Shown piece by piece: positions 16,302 through 25,312 of a DNA stretch of 64,000 bases. The DNA is from Bradyrhizobium sp. 4 (GTDB lineage Bacteria; Pseudomonadota; Alphaproteobacteria; Rhizobiales; Xanthobacteraceae). Location of the stretch: contig NZ_CP064686.1 of assembly GCF_023100905.1 (NCBI RefSeq), forward strand, positions 1,922,001-1,986,000. The letters run 5' to 3'. The translations under genes and the position numbers were made by a program. Below the pieces are notes generated by a model. The model did no database searches, was not told the origin of the DNA, and saw nothing but the letters and a program-made list of their open reading frames with translations. Numbering within the stretch: position 1 is the stretch's first letter; each line of letters starts with the position of its first letter.

Positions 16302-19300
16302 TCACGCCACGTTCTGGTCGAGAATATCCACCGCCTCTTGCAGGTTCACCGACACCAGCTGCGAGACCCCGCGTTCGGCCATGGTGACGCCGAACAGGCG
16401 GTTCATCCGCGCCATCGTGATCGGGTTGTGGGTGATGATGATGAAGCGCGTGTCGGTCGAGGCGGTCATCTCGTGCAACAGGTTGCAATAGCGCTCGACG
16501 TTGTGGTCGTCGAGCGGCGCGTCGACTTCGTCCAGCACGCAGATCGGCGAAGGATTGGTGAGGAACACCGCGAAGATCAGCGCCATCGCGGTCAACGCCT
16601 GCTCACCGCCGGAGAGCAGCGACAGCGTCTGCGGCTTCTTGCCCGGCGGCTTGGCGATGATTTCGAGACCGGCTTCAAGAGGGTCATCGCTCTCGATCAA
16701 ATGCAGCGCGGCTTCGCCGCCGCCGAACAGCTCGACGAACAGGCGCTTGAAGTGGTTGTTGACGACCTCGAACGAGGTCAGGAGCCGCTCGCGCGCCTCC
16801 TTGTTGAGGCTCTGGATGCCCTGGCGCAACCGCTTGATGGCCTCGACGAGGTCGTCGCGCTCGGTGACCAGACCGTTGTGCTGGGTCTCGACCTCGCGCA
16901 GCTCTTCCTCGGCGCGCAAATTGACCGCCCCCAGGCGCTCGCGGTCGCGGCGCATTTTTTCGAGGTCTTCCTCGATGTCGTGCAGCGGCGGCAGCTCGGC
17001 GCCGGGTTCGATCTCGGCGAGGCCGGCAACGGCCTGCGGCTCGACTTCCAGCATGTCGCGGATCTCGCGCTCGATGTCCTCGAGCCGGCGCCGTGCGCCT
17101 TCCATGCGCTCCTCGGCGCGGGCGGTGGCCTCGCGCGAGCTCGACAGCGCCTCCAGCGTCAGCTTGGCGACGCGATCGGTTTCGGCCATCGCGGTTTCCG
17201 CGCTGGCGAGCGCATCGGCAGCCATGCGGCGGTCGTTTTCGGCGTATTCGATCTCGGTGATTAGCGCGCTGCGCTTCTCCGCGAACACGGCCGGCGCGTT
17301 CTCCAGGTCGCTTCGCTCGATCGAGACTTCGGCGATGCGCGCTTGGATAGTGTCGATGTGGGAGGCGGCGCTCTCCTTGCGGTTCTGCCACTCGGTGCGT
17401 TCGGCGAGGATCGCCTGCACGCGGCGGTCGGCCAGCTCGGCTTCGCGCGCCAGCGCCTGTGCCTCGGCGCGGACCTGAGCGGCCATGCGGCGATGACCTT
17501 CGATGTCGCTGCGGACCGCGGCGAGACGGGTTTCGGTGTCCTCGCTCGACGGCAGCTCGGAGATCCCGGCTTCGGCGTATTCGTAGGCGGCTTCGGCCTC
17601 GGCGCGGTCGGCGGCCAGGCGGCTGTGCGCTTCCGACAGCGTCGCCTTGCGCGCGGCGTGGCGGCTGATTTCGCGCTCGACCGTGGCATGGCGCTCGCGC
17701 GCGACGTTGAGCTCGCGCTGCGCGGCGCGCCAGGCTTCGCGACTCGCACCTTCGGTGCTGGCGGCCATCTGCAGCTCGGCCTCGGCGTTCTCCAGCGCCT
17801 GACGCTTGATCTGCGCGTCGATGCGGGCCTGCTCCAGCTCGTTCTCGATGTCGATCAGGCGGGCGCGCTCGGCAAGCCGCCGTGCTGCGCCGGTCGGCGC
17901 GTGGGCGGCTGCGACAAAACCGTCCCAGCGCCAGACGTCACCTTCGGGCGACACCAGCCGCTGGCCGGTCTTGAGCTGCGAGACCAGCTCGGCGCCGCGC
18001 TCGCGCGGCACCACGCCGATCTGCGCCAGGCGGCGGGTCAGCTCGGCCGGGGCCTGCACGTGGCTGGCGAGCGGCACCACGCCGTCGGGCAGTGCCGGAT
18101 CGCCGTCGGTGACGCCGGCATTGGTCCAGCGCATCGGCGCGGACGGATCGACCGGCGCGTCGAGATCGTCGCCAAGCGCCGCGCCGATCGCCTTTTCAAA
18201 TCCCTTGTCGACGGTGATGCCGTCGATGATCGGCGGCCACAGATTCTTGGTCTCGCCGTTGAGGATCTTGGAGATCGTGCGCGCCTCGGTATCGAGCCGT
18301 TGCACGCGCTTGTCGGCTTCGACCAGCGGCGAGCGCGAGGATTCCAGCGTCTGCCGCGCCGCGACGTGCGCGGCTTCGCTGGCTTGAGCCGCGGCTTCCG
18401 AGGCCGCCAGTGTCTGCTCGGCGTTCTCGACCGTCGCGGTCAGCTCGTCGAGATCGCCGAAGCCGCCGGTCGCCTCGGTGAGCTTCTGCTCTTCCGCCGC
18501 GACGTTCGAAATCTCCTGGTCGAGCCGGGCGAGCTTGTCGCGGTGGGTTCGAACGTTGGCTTCGAGTTGATTGCGCTTGGCTGTGAGATCGGCGAGCGCG
18601 GTGGTGAGCTCGGCGAACTGCTGCTCGGTCTCGGTCAGCACCGCCTCGGCTTCGGCAACACGCTCATCGACGCCGGAGCGCTTCTCGACGCGCGACTTGA
18701 TCTCTTCCTTCAGCTCGGCATCTTCGGCGTCGAGGCGCTGCAGCGCGACATCGGCGTCCATGGTCTGCTGCTGGGCACGCGAGATGTCGCCTTCGAACTG
18801 TGCGAGGCGCCGCTCGAGCTCAGCGACGCGCTCCTTGGCGCGCTCTTCCTCGCGATCGAGCAGCTCGCGGGCGTTGGTGAGGCGCTGCAGCCCCGCTGCG
18901 GCGCGGGCTTCGGCATCGCGCAGCGCCGGCATTTCGGCAGCGCGAATCGCCTGGATGCGGGCGGCCTCGGCCTGGTGCTGGGTCCGCTCGGCCATCTCGC
19001 GGACCGCGAGATCGTGGGTGTGGCCGGACTCGTTGACGTCGGCATGGGCGCCGATCCAGCGCAGGTGGAACAGGGTGGCTTCCGCCTTGCGGACCTTGGC
19101 CGCGACCTCGCGATAGCGCACGGCCTGGCGGGCCTGCTTCTTGAGGCCTTCCATTTGCCCGGCGAGCTGGCCGATCACGTCCTCGACGCGGGTGAGATTG
19201 GTTTCGGCCGCCTTGAGCCGCAGCTCGGCTTCGTGGCGGCGGGCGTGCAGGCCGGCGACGCCGGCGGCGTCTTCCAGCACGCGGCGGCGCTGCTCGGGCT

Positions 19301-19766
19301 TGGCCTGAATGATCTCGCCGATCTTGCCCTGGTGGACCAGGGCCGGCGAGCGCGCGCCGGTGGCGGCGTCGGCGAACAGAATCTGCACGTCGCGGGCGCG
19401 CACGTCGCGGCCGTTGATGCGGTAGACCGAACCGGCCTCGCGCTCGATGCGGCGGGAAATTTCCAGCAGCTGGCTGTCGTTCATCGCCGCCGGCGCGGTG
19501 CGATCGGAATTGTCGATCGTCATCGTCACTTCGGCGTGGTTGCGTGCCGGACGATTGCCGGAGCCGGCGAAGATCACCGCGTCCATGTCGGCGGCGCGTA
19601 GCGACTTGTAGGAGGTCTCGCCCATCGCCCAGCGCAGCGCCTCGACGAGATTCGACTTGCCGCAGCCGTTCGGGCCGACCACGCCGGTCAGGCCGGGCTC
19701 GATGACGAAGTCGGTGGCCTCAACGAAGGACTTGAAGCCGTGAAGGCGCAGGCGGGTGATTTTCAT
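16302..19766 (-). CDS. smc: Chromosome segregation protein SMC
   Basis: The core condensin ATPase that organises and helps separate the chromosome, acting with ScpA and ScpB (not in this window). In 1154 residues it has the N-terminal head with Walker A GPNGCGKSN (31-39), two long coiled coils broken by a hinge near residues 500-640, and the C-terminal head with signature LLSGGEQAL and Walker B CVLDEVDAPLDD. The length is normal. The ATG at 19766 is chosen over a GTG at 19772 because it gives the conserved MKITRLRLHGFKSF start. Three GANTC sites crowd into 19961-19985 about 200 bp upstream, and one more is at 19793-19797. Confidence 0.97.
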   Translation of the reverse strand: MKITRLRLHGFKSFVEATDFVIEPGLTGVVGPNGCGKSNLVEALRWAMGETSYKSLRAADMDAVIFAGSGNRPARNHAEVTMTIDNSDRTAPAAMNDSQLLEISRRIEREAGSVYRINGRDVRARDVQILFADAATGARSPALVHQGKIGEIIQAKPEQRRRVLEDAAGVAGLHARRHEAELRLKAAETNLTRVEDVIGQLAGQMEGLKKQARQAVRYREVAAKVRKAEATLFHLRWIGAHADVNESGHTHDLAVREMAERTQHQAEAARIQAIRAAEMPALRDAEARAAAGLQRLTNARELLDREEERAKERVAELERRLAQFEGDISRAQQQTMDADVALQRLDAEDAELKEEIKSRVEKRSGVDERVAEAEAVLTETEQQFAELTTALADLTAKRNQLEANVRTHRDKLARLDQEISNVAAEEQKLTEATGGFGDLDELTATVENAEQTLAASEAAAQASEAAHVAARQTLESSRSPLVEADKRVQRLDTEARTISKILNGETKNLWPPIIDGITVDKGFEKAIGAALGDDLDAPVDPSAPMRWTNAGVTDGDPALPDGVVPLASHVQAPAELTRRLAQIGVVPRERGAELVSQLKTGQRLVSPEGDVWRWDGFVAAAHAPTGAARRLAERARLIDIENELEQARIDAQIKRQALENAEAELQMAASTEGASREAWRAAQRELNVARERHATVEREISRHAARKATLSEAHSRLAADRAEAEAAYEYAEAGISELPSSEDTETRLAAVRSDIEGHRRMAAQVRAEAQALAREAELADRRVQAILAERTEWQNRKESAASHIDTIQARIAEVSIERSDLENAPAVFAEKRSALITEIEYAENDRRMAADALASAETAMAETDRVAKLTLEALSSSREATARAEERMEGARRRLEDIEREIRDMLEVEPQAVAGLAEIEPGAELPPLHDIEEDLEKMRRDRERLGAVNLRAEEELREVETQHNGLVTERDDLVEAIKRLRQGIQSLNKEARERLLTSFEVVNNHFKRLFVELFGGGEAALHLIESDDPLEAGLEIIAKPPGKKPQTLSLLSGGEQALTAMALIFAVFLTNPSPICVLDEVDAPLDDHNVERYCNLLHEMTASTDTRFIIITHNPITMARMNRLFGVTMAERGVSQLVSVNLQEAVDILDQNVA

Positions 19767-19983
19767 AAGCACGCATCTCTGTTGGCAGGCGCGAATCCCC
19801 CTGCCGGGACAATACCATGGAAGGCAATGTCGCTATCCGGGCGAGTCGCGCGAGGCGCCTCATGCGGTCGGACAATGGCCGCGGTGCGCCGCGAGGGCAA
19901 CCGGCGAAAGCCGCTTTTCCCAAGGGATTTATGCCGGGAAAGATACGGCTATCGAGATGCGAATCAGAATCTTGACGAGCGAA

Positions 19984-20700
19984 TCAGCTCTTGAGCAGCG
20001 GATTGATCTTCTTGGCGAATTCCTCGAATGAGGTCTCGCCCTTGATCTTCTCGCCGTTGACGAAGAACGTCGGCGTCGAATCGACCTTCAGAACGTCGCT
20101 GGCATATTTCTGGTCGGCGGCGATCTTGTCGAGCAGCGCCTGGTCCTTCAGGCAGGCCTCGACCTGCTGCTGGGTCAGACCGGCCTGCTTGCCGATCCGG
20201 GTCAGGGTCTCCGTGGTGTTCTTCACCACCCAGTCGTTCTGCTGGCGGAACAGCATGTCGGTGACGGCAAAGTATTTCGGCGCATCGCCATTGGCGATGC
20301 AGCGTGACAGCATCGAGCCAGCGGCGGCTTTGATGTCGAGCGGGAACTCGCGGAAGACGTAACGCACCTTGCCGGTGTCGATGTATTCCGACTTGATCTT
20401 GGGAAACACCTGCTCGTTGAAGGCCGCGCAATGCGGACAGGTCATCGAGGCGTATTCGGTGATGGTGACGGCGGCGTCCTTCGGGCCCAGCGCCATGTCG
20501 GGCAGCGACACCGGCTTGGCGACGTCGCCGGCCGCCGCCTGCGCCATGGCTTCAGGGATCATGGCATCGGAGATGAATCGCAGCGGCGAGAACCCAGCGA
20601 GCGCGGCAAGCCCGGTCAGCGACAGCATCGAGGTGAAGGCGCGGCGGGTGATGATCAAGGTCGGCTCCCGGATTGGCGTGGTCTCGCCCGAAATTCCCAT
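19984..20700 (-). CDS. DsbA-family thiol:disulfide protein
   Basis: A 238-residue exported thioredoxin-fold protein with active site CPHC at residues 88-91 and an inserted helical domain, as in DsbA/DsbG-like proteins; it probably oxidises or isomerises cysteines in the periplasm. The N-terminus has IITRRAFTSMLSLTG, a twin-arginine-like signal, then AMAQA as a possible cleavage site. The true start may be a TTG at 20659, which has GGGAG six bases upstream and would remove 14 residues; the ATG at 20700 has only a weak site. It precedes smc on the same strand with about 220 nt between them. Confidence 0.88.
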   Translation of the reverse strand: MGISGETTPIREPTLIITRRAFTSMLSLTGLAALAGFSPLRFISDAMIPEAMAQAAAGDVAKPVSLPDMALGPKDAAVTITEYASMTCPHCAAFNEQVFPKIKSEYIDTGKVRYVFREFPLDIKAAAGSMLSRCIANGDAPKYFAVTDMLFRQQNDWVVKNTTETLTRIGKQAGLTQQQVEACLKDQALLDKIAADQKYASDVLKVDSTPTFFVNGEKIKGETSFEEFAKKINPLLKS

Positions 20701-20785
20701 TCAGACGGCCTGTCGCTAGCTTGAAACGTCGCTTGAGGCAATGGCGAGCGGCAAGGAGAGGTCCAGTTTGGCCGCAGAATAAGGC

Positions 20786-21280
20786 TCAATTTCGCTTGAT
20801 GGCGGCCCCGAGGCGCGCCAGCGCCGACTTCAATTGTTCATCTTCGATGTCGCCCAGGCGCTCAGCCACCTCGGCCACCGATTTGGCGTCCGGCGGGGCG
20901 GGCCGGGTCTGCCGGCGGGCGCGCGACAGCGGAGCCTGGCGGAAGGCCAGCTTGCCGACCGCGCTCCAGCCGAAGAAGCGGTTGACCCGCTGCAGGATCA
21001 CATCGGCGGAGTGCTGGATCTCCAGCGCCATCGGCCCCTCCACCCGCAGCACCAGCGTGGCCGGCTCCTGCGGCTGACCCTCGACCGGCCGCGGCCATTG
21101 CATCTTGAGCGGCTCGGCATGGGCCGCGATCTCCGGTCCGGCAATCTGCGCCCACCGCGTCACCAGTTCGCGCGCGGCAAAACCCTGCTTGGCATAGGCC
21201 TCGGCGAAGACGTCGTTGAGCAGAAGCGACAACGGCTTGGCGCTGATAGGACCGGGTTTCATGGGGCGAAGCTTGGACAT
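20786..21280 (-). CDS. DUF721 (DciA-like) protein
   Basis: A 164-residue protein of the DUF721 family. The N-terminal half holds the KH-like block around FAARELVTRWAQIAGPEIAAHAEP and LVLRVEGPMALEIQHSADVILQRVNRFFG. Relatives include DciA, the ancestral bacterial loader of the replicative helicase; alphaproteobacterial members are of uncertain equivalence. It is 85 nt upstream of the DsbA-like gene and divergent from mutY. The assignment to the family is firm; the helicase-loading role is inferred. Confidence 0.82.
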   Translation of the reverse strand: MSKLRPMKPGPISAKPLSLLLNDVFAEAYAKQGFAARELVTRWAQIAGPEIAAHAEPLKMQWPRPVEGQPQEPATLVLRVEGPMALEIQHSADVILQRVNRFFGWSAVGKLAFRQAPLSRARRQTRPAPPDAKSVAEVAERLGDIEDEQLKSALARLGAAIKRN

Positions 21281-21402
21281 GGGACCTTATAGCACTCCGG
21301 CGCGTCGGCCACAGGCTCTTCGCCGCGAAGAAAAACGTGGATGCCCGCGACAAGCGTGGGCACGACGTGGAGAGATCGGTGCATTGCCGCTACAGTGTGA
21401 AC

Positions 21403-22503
21403 ATGAGCCCCAAATCCGCCCTCAAGGCGAAATCGGAACCAGTTCCGCCGGAGACCTCGTCGCGCCCGCTCGCGCTGCTCCAATGGTACGACCGCCACCG
21501 CCGCCGCTTGCCCTGGCGCGCTGCGCCCGGCGAGGCATCCGACCCTTACCGCGTCTGGCTGTCCGAGATCATGCTGCAGCAGACCACGGTGAAGGCGGTC
21601 GGGCCCTATTTCGAAAAATTCGTCGCGCGCTGGCCTGATGTCACCGCGCTCGGACGGGCCTCGCAAGACGACGTGCTGCGGATGTGGGCCGGGCTCGGCT
21701 ATTATTCTCGCGCCCGTAATCTCCATGCCTGCGCGGTCGCGGTGACGCGCGAGCACGGCGGCGCCTTTCCCGACACCGAAGTGGGCCTGCGTGCGCTGCC
21801 GGGCATCGGGCCCTATACGGCGGCAGCGATCGCGGCGATCGCGTTCGACCGCCGCACCATGCCGGTCGACGGCAATATCGAACGCGTGGTCTCGCGGCTC
21901 TTTGCAGTTGAAGAAGAGCTCCCGCAGGCCAAGCCGCTGATTCAGGAGTTGGCTGCGACGCTGCTTGCCGATTCTCGCGCCGGTGACAGCGCCCAGGCGC
22001 TGATGGATCTGGGGGCCTCGATCTGCACGCCGAAAAAGCCGGCCTGCTCGTTATGCCCGCTGAACGAGGACTGCACGGCGCGCGCGCTCGGAACGCAAGA
22101 CACGTTCCCGCGCAAGGCGCCGAAGAAGAGCGGCGCGCTACGGCGCGGCGCCGCCTTCGTTGTCACGCGCGGCGACGAGCTTCTCGTCCGCAGCCGTCCC
22201 GAGAAGGGTCTGCTCGGCGGCATGACCGAGGTACCGGGATCGCATTGGCTGGCCGGGCAAGAAGATGCCAAGGCAAAACAGCAGGCACCCGAGCTGAAGG
22301 GGCTCTCGCGCTGGCAGCGCAAGATCGGCGTGGTCACCCACGTCTTCACGCATTTCCCGCTGGAACTGGTGGTCTACACGGCGAAGGTGGTAATGCGCAC
22401 GCGGGCACCGGCAGGCATGCGCTGGGTGCCCATCGCCACGCTCGCCGACGAAGCATTGCCCAACGTCATGCGTAAGGTGATTGCGCATGGATTGGACCCC
22501 TAG
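21403..22503 (+). CDS. mutY: A/G-specific adenine glycosylase
   Basis: Removes adenine mispaired with 8-oxoguanine in base-excision repair. The N-terminal helix-hairpin-helix glycosylase domain includes EIMLQQTTVKAVGPYF and the catalytic region LPGIGPYTAAAIAAIAFDR...VDGNIERV. The [4Fe-4S] loop is C208-x6-C215-x2-C218-x5-C224. The C-terminal NUDIX-like domain recognises 8-oxoG. The ATG at 21403 gives 366 residues; an in-frame ATG at 21337 would add a segment overlapping a piece of intergenic repeat, so it is not preferred. It is divergent from the DUF721 gene. Confidence 0.96.
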   Translation: MSPKSALKAKSEPVPPETSSRPLALLQWYDRHRRRLPWRAAPGEASDPYRVWLSEIMLQQTTVKAVGPYFEKFVARWPDVTALGRASQDDVLRMWAGLGYYSRARNLHACAVAVTREHGGAFPDTEVGLRALPGIGPYTAAAIAAIAFDRRTMPVDGNIERVVSRLFAVEEELPQAKPLIQELAATLLADSRAGDSAQALMDLGASICTPKKPACSLCPLNEDCTARALGTQDTFPRKAPKKSGALRRGAAFVVTRGDELLVRSRPEKGLLGGMTEVPGSHWLAGQEDAKAKQQAPELKGLSRWQRKIGVVTHVFTHFPLELVVYTAKVVMRTRAPAGMRWVPIATLADEALPNVMRKVIAHGLDP

Positions 22504-22571
22504 CAGCCCATCCTGCTGACAACATGCTGGCAGCAGGCCTGCGTTAGCTGTGGTCGGCAACGGAGGCTCGC

Positions 22572-22994
22572 ATGATCAAGACCGCGCTCGACAACTTTCC
22601 CAGGCCGCCCTGTGCCGAGCTATTGGGGTGGCGCCTGCTCGATGCCCGTCCCGGGGAAGGCTGGATCAAGCTCGCCTTCGACGGCAAGCCGGAGTTCTGT
22701 AATCCGGCCGGCTTCATCCAGGGCGGCATGCTCTCGGCCATGCTCGACGACACGATGGGCCCCGCCGTGCTGGTGATGAGCGAGGGCAGGCTCTACACCA
22801 CCACCATCAGCATGACCGTGAATTTCCTGGCGCCCGCAAAGCCCGGACCGATCATCGGTGAAGCCAAGGTGACGCAGCTCGGCAGGACGATTGCGTTCGT
22901 CGAGGCAAAGCTGACGGCGGAAGACGGCACGCTGCTGGCGACGGCAAGCGCGAGCGAGCGGTTGCTGGAGGCGGCGAGGGTGGTGAGCAAATAG
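22572..22994 (+). CDS. PaaI-family hotdog-fold thioesterase
   Basis: A 140-residue hotdog-fold acyl-CoA thioesterase of the PaaI/YbgC-like group, expected to be cytosolic and tetrameric. The active-site helix is GGMLSAMLDDTMGPAVL, preceded by NPAGFIQ, where the Asn/Gly turn precedes the catalytic acid. The substrate is unknown; no phenylacetate genes are near. GGAGGC sits 6 nt ahead of the ATG, which decides the start. It follows mutY by 68 nt and may be co-transcribed. Confidence 0.9.
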   Translation: MIKTALDNFPRPPCAELLGWRLLDARPGEGWIKLAFDGKPEFCNPAGFIQGGMLSAMLDDTMGPAVLVMSEGRLYTTTISMTVNFLAPAKPGPIIGEAKVTQLGRTIAFVEAKLTAEDGTLLATASASERLLEAARVVSK

Positions 22995-23010
22995 CTGCCG
23001 CGCACTCTTT

Positions 23011-23172
23011 TTTCCTTCTCCCCTTACGGGAGAAGGTGGCGCGAAGCGCCGGATGAGGGGTTTGTCTCGGCGAGTTCAAATGAGAGTTAGACTCGCGGAG
23101 ACAGACCCCTCACCCAAGTGAGCTTGCGTCTGCCGGCGTCACTGCCCTCTCCCGCAAGGGGCGAGGGCGCAT
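23011..23172. repeat. Intergenic palindromic repeat, family A (copy 1)
   Basis: Opens with CTTCTCCCCTTACGGGAGAAG and closes with CCCTCTCCCGCAAGGGGCGA; the two halves are complementary, with GGATGAGGGGTTTGTCTC paired against GAGACAGACCCCTCAC inside. A second copy is at 33618-33779. It lies between the thioesterase gene and the FAD-monooxygenase pseudogene and holds no gene. Confidence 0.85.
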
Positions 23173-23200
23173 CAACGTGCGTCTCGCTTGGTGCGAATAC

Positions 23201-24480
23201 TCATTTCGTCGCGCGCGCACCCGCGCTCACGATCGGCGGCTTCGCATTCAGCGCTTCGACCTGGAAGCCCGCGACGCGCTTGTAGTTGGCGGCAACATCC
23301 TCCAGCTCCTGTTGCGACAGCACGTCAGTGACGACCTTGTAGCCATCCGGCGCGCGCTCCTCGACGAGCTGCATCACCTGCTCCGGGCCATTCTTGCGGT
23401 TGAGCAGGACGAGACTGGTGGTTGCAGGCCGCCGCTCCGCCTCATAGGCGAGCAGGGCCGCTTGCGTCGGGCCGTGCGCCAGGATCTCGCGGGTGATGGT
23501 GCGGGCATCGAGGATCGCCTGCGAGGCACCGTTGGAGCCGATCGGGTACATCGGATGTGCGGCGTCGCCCATCAGCGTGACGCGGCCGAAGGTCCATTGT
23601 GACACCGGATCGCGATCGACCAGCGGATATATTCATAGGCGTGCGGGCAGTTCTTGATCAGGCCCGGCACGTCGAGCCAGTCGAACTGCCAGCTCTCGAA
23701 CCAGGGCAAGAACTCTTTCAGGCGCGCGGTGCGGTTATAGTCCTCGCGCCGCCATTGATAGGTCGGCGGCATGTGGCGCTCGGCAACCCAGTTGATCAGA
23801 TGGTTGCCCGCGGCGTCAGGTTCCTTCGAGATCGGATAGCAGACGAATTTCAGGATCTCGTGGCCGGCCATGATCATGGTGCGGCCGCTGAGGAAGGCCT
23901 TTGCAGGTGTGACGCCGCGCCAGAGGATGCGGCCGTTCCAGATCGGCGGGCCTTCGTCGGGATAGAGTTTTTCTCGCGCGGCGGAATGGATGCCGTCGGC
24001 GGCGATCAGGATCGTGCCGTCGTAAGTCCCCGCGGCCTTGCCGGTGGCCTTGTCGATAAAATCGGCGCGCACGCCGTCGGCGGTTTCGCTCCAGCCGGTC
24101 AGATGATGGCTGGTGAGGATGTTGTCGCGGCCGAGGCGCTCGATCGCGGTGTCGAGCAGCAATTGCTGGAGCGTGCCGCGATGGATCGAAAACTGCGGCC
24201 ATTTATAGCCGGCCTCCAGCCCGCGCGGCTCGCTCCAGATCGGCTTGCCGTGCTTGGAGAAATAGGCAAGCTCGCGGGTGCGCACGCCGCTAGCATCGAG
24301 CTTGTCCATCAGGCCGAGCTCGATCAGCTCGCGCACCGCATGCGGCAGCACGTTGATGCCGACGCCGAGCGGCCGCAGTTCGGCGACGCTCTCGAACACT
24401 TTTACGGGAATGCCGATTCCGTGCAGGCTGAGCGCAAGCGTCAACCCGCCGATGCCGCCACCGGCGATGAGTACGGTCAT
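23201..24480 (-). pseudogene. FAD-dependent aromatic monooxygenase, frameshifted by 2 bp
   Basis: Two overlapping frames together make one flavoprotein monooxygenase of the salicylate/3-hydroxybenzoate hydroxylase type. The N-terminal part (start ATG 24480, GGAGGGG 8 nt upstream) has MTVLIAGGGIGGLTLAL, the FAD Rossmann motif. The C-terminal part has GRVTLMGDAAHPMYPIGSNG, the second FAD-binding motif. The frame breaks at 23627-23632, where (AT)3 stands in place of an expected (AT)2. Removing one AT restores YEYPLVDRDPVSQW and joins both halves without a gap. The gene is therefore either a recent pseudogene or the site of an assembly error; everything else in it looks intact. Confidence 0.85.
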
Positions 24481-24608
24481 GGGAAAGCCCCTCCAACTCG
24501 GGGCGTCTTGGCACAGCCGGGCGCCGGTGGGCAACTGCGAAGAGAAGTTCGTGCTATGGACCTCGGGGCCCGCAGCCGTTACCTTCCGGCTTTCCCATGA
24601 GGTCCGAC

Positions 24609-25229
24609 ATGCTCAAGCTCTACTACGCCACCGGCACCTGCGCGCTCGCCACCTACATCACCCTGGAAGAAGCCGGCGCCGACTACGCGGCGGAGCGGCT
24701 GAGCTTCAAGACCAACCAGCAGAACAGCGCGGAGTATCTCGCGATCAACCCGAAAGGCCGCGTGCCCGCGCTGGTGACCGATCGCGGCGTCCTGACCGAG
24801 ACCCCGGCGATGCTGGCCTATCTCGCGCAGACCTTCCCCAAGGCGAAGCTCGCGCCGCTCGACGATCCCTTCGACTTCGCGCAGGTGCAGTCGTTCAACT
24901 CCTACCTCTGCTCGACCGTGCACATCAACCATGCCCACAAGATGCGCGGCGCACGCTGGGCGAGCGAAGAAAGCTCGTTCGCCGACATGAAGGCGATGAT
25001 CCCGAAGACCATGGGGGCCTGCTTCGCCCTGATCGAGCAGAAGATGTACAAGGGGCCCTGGGTGATGGGCGAGCAGTTCACGATCTGCGATCCTTATCTC
25101 TACACCCTGTCGACCTGGCTCGAAGGCGATAGCGTCGACATCAACGCGACGCCGAAGATCGCCGATCATTTCAAGCGCATGTCCGACCGCCCCGCCGTGC
25201 GCAAGGTGATGGACGCGCAGAAGGCGTAG
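24609..25229 (+). CDS. Glutathione S-transferase family protein
   Basis: A 206-residue cytosolic glutathione transferase. The N-terminal thioredoxin-fold domain begins MLKLYYATGTCALATYITLEE with a Cys/Ser near the active-site position as in beta-class enzymes, followed by the cis-Pro motif GRVPAL and TETPAML. The C-terminal domain is all-helical. The substrate is unknown. The ATG at 24609 has AGG six bases upstream; an in-frame ATG at 24597 is the alternative. It is divergent from the broken monooxygenase. Confidence 0.9.
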   Translation: MLKLYYATGTCALATYITLEEAGADYAAERLSFKTNQQNSAEYLAINPKGRVPALVTDRGVLTETPAMLAYLAQTFPKAKLAPLDDPFDFAQVQSFNSYLCSTVHINHAHKMRGARWASEESSFADMKAMIPKTMGACFALIEQKMYKGPWVMGEQFTICDPYLYTLSTWLEGDSVDINATPKIADHFKRMSDRPAVRKVMDAQKA

Positions 25230-25251
25230 CAGCGCGGGAACATATTCCCTT

Positions 25252-25289
25252 GTCGTCCCGGGCAAGCGTAAGCGCAGACCCGGGACGAC
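25252..25289. repeat. Short intergenic palindrome, family D (short form)
   Basis: GTCGTCCCGGG and CCCGGGACGAC form a perfect inverted repeat around CAAGCGTAAGCGCAGA, between convergent genes (GST and LysR). It may also stop transcription, though no T run follows. Confidence 0.7.
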
Positions 25290-25312
25290 ACCATTTGCTT
25301 TGAAGTTGCGTC

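Noticed and set aside
17343..19601. Long plus-strand open frame opposite smc (752 codons)
   Set aside because: It is the complement of a real, well-matched smc gene; its product is Gly/Ala/Arg-rich and domain-free, as expected for shadows in GC-rich DNA.
21336..21366. Possible family D repeat copy upstream of mutY
   Set aside because: Only a fragment (GTGGATGCCCGCGACAAGCG in part) is present, with no opposite arm, so it is not listed as a repeat feature.
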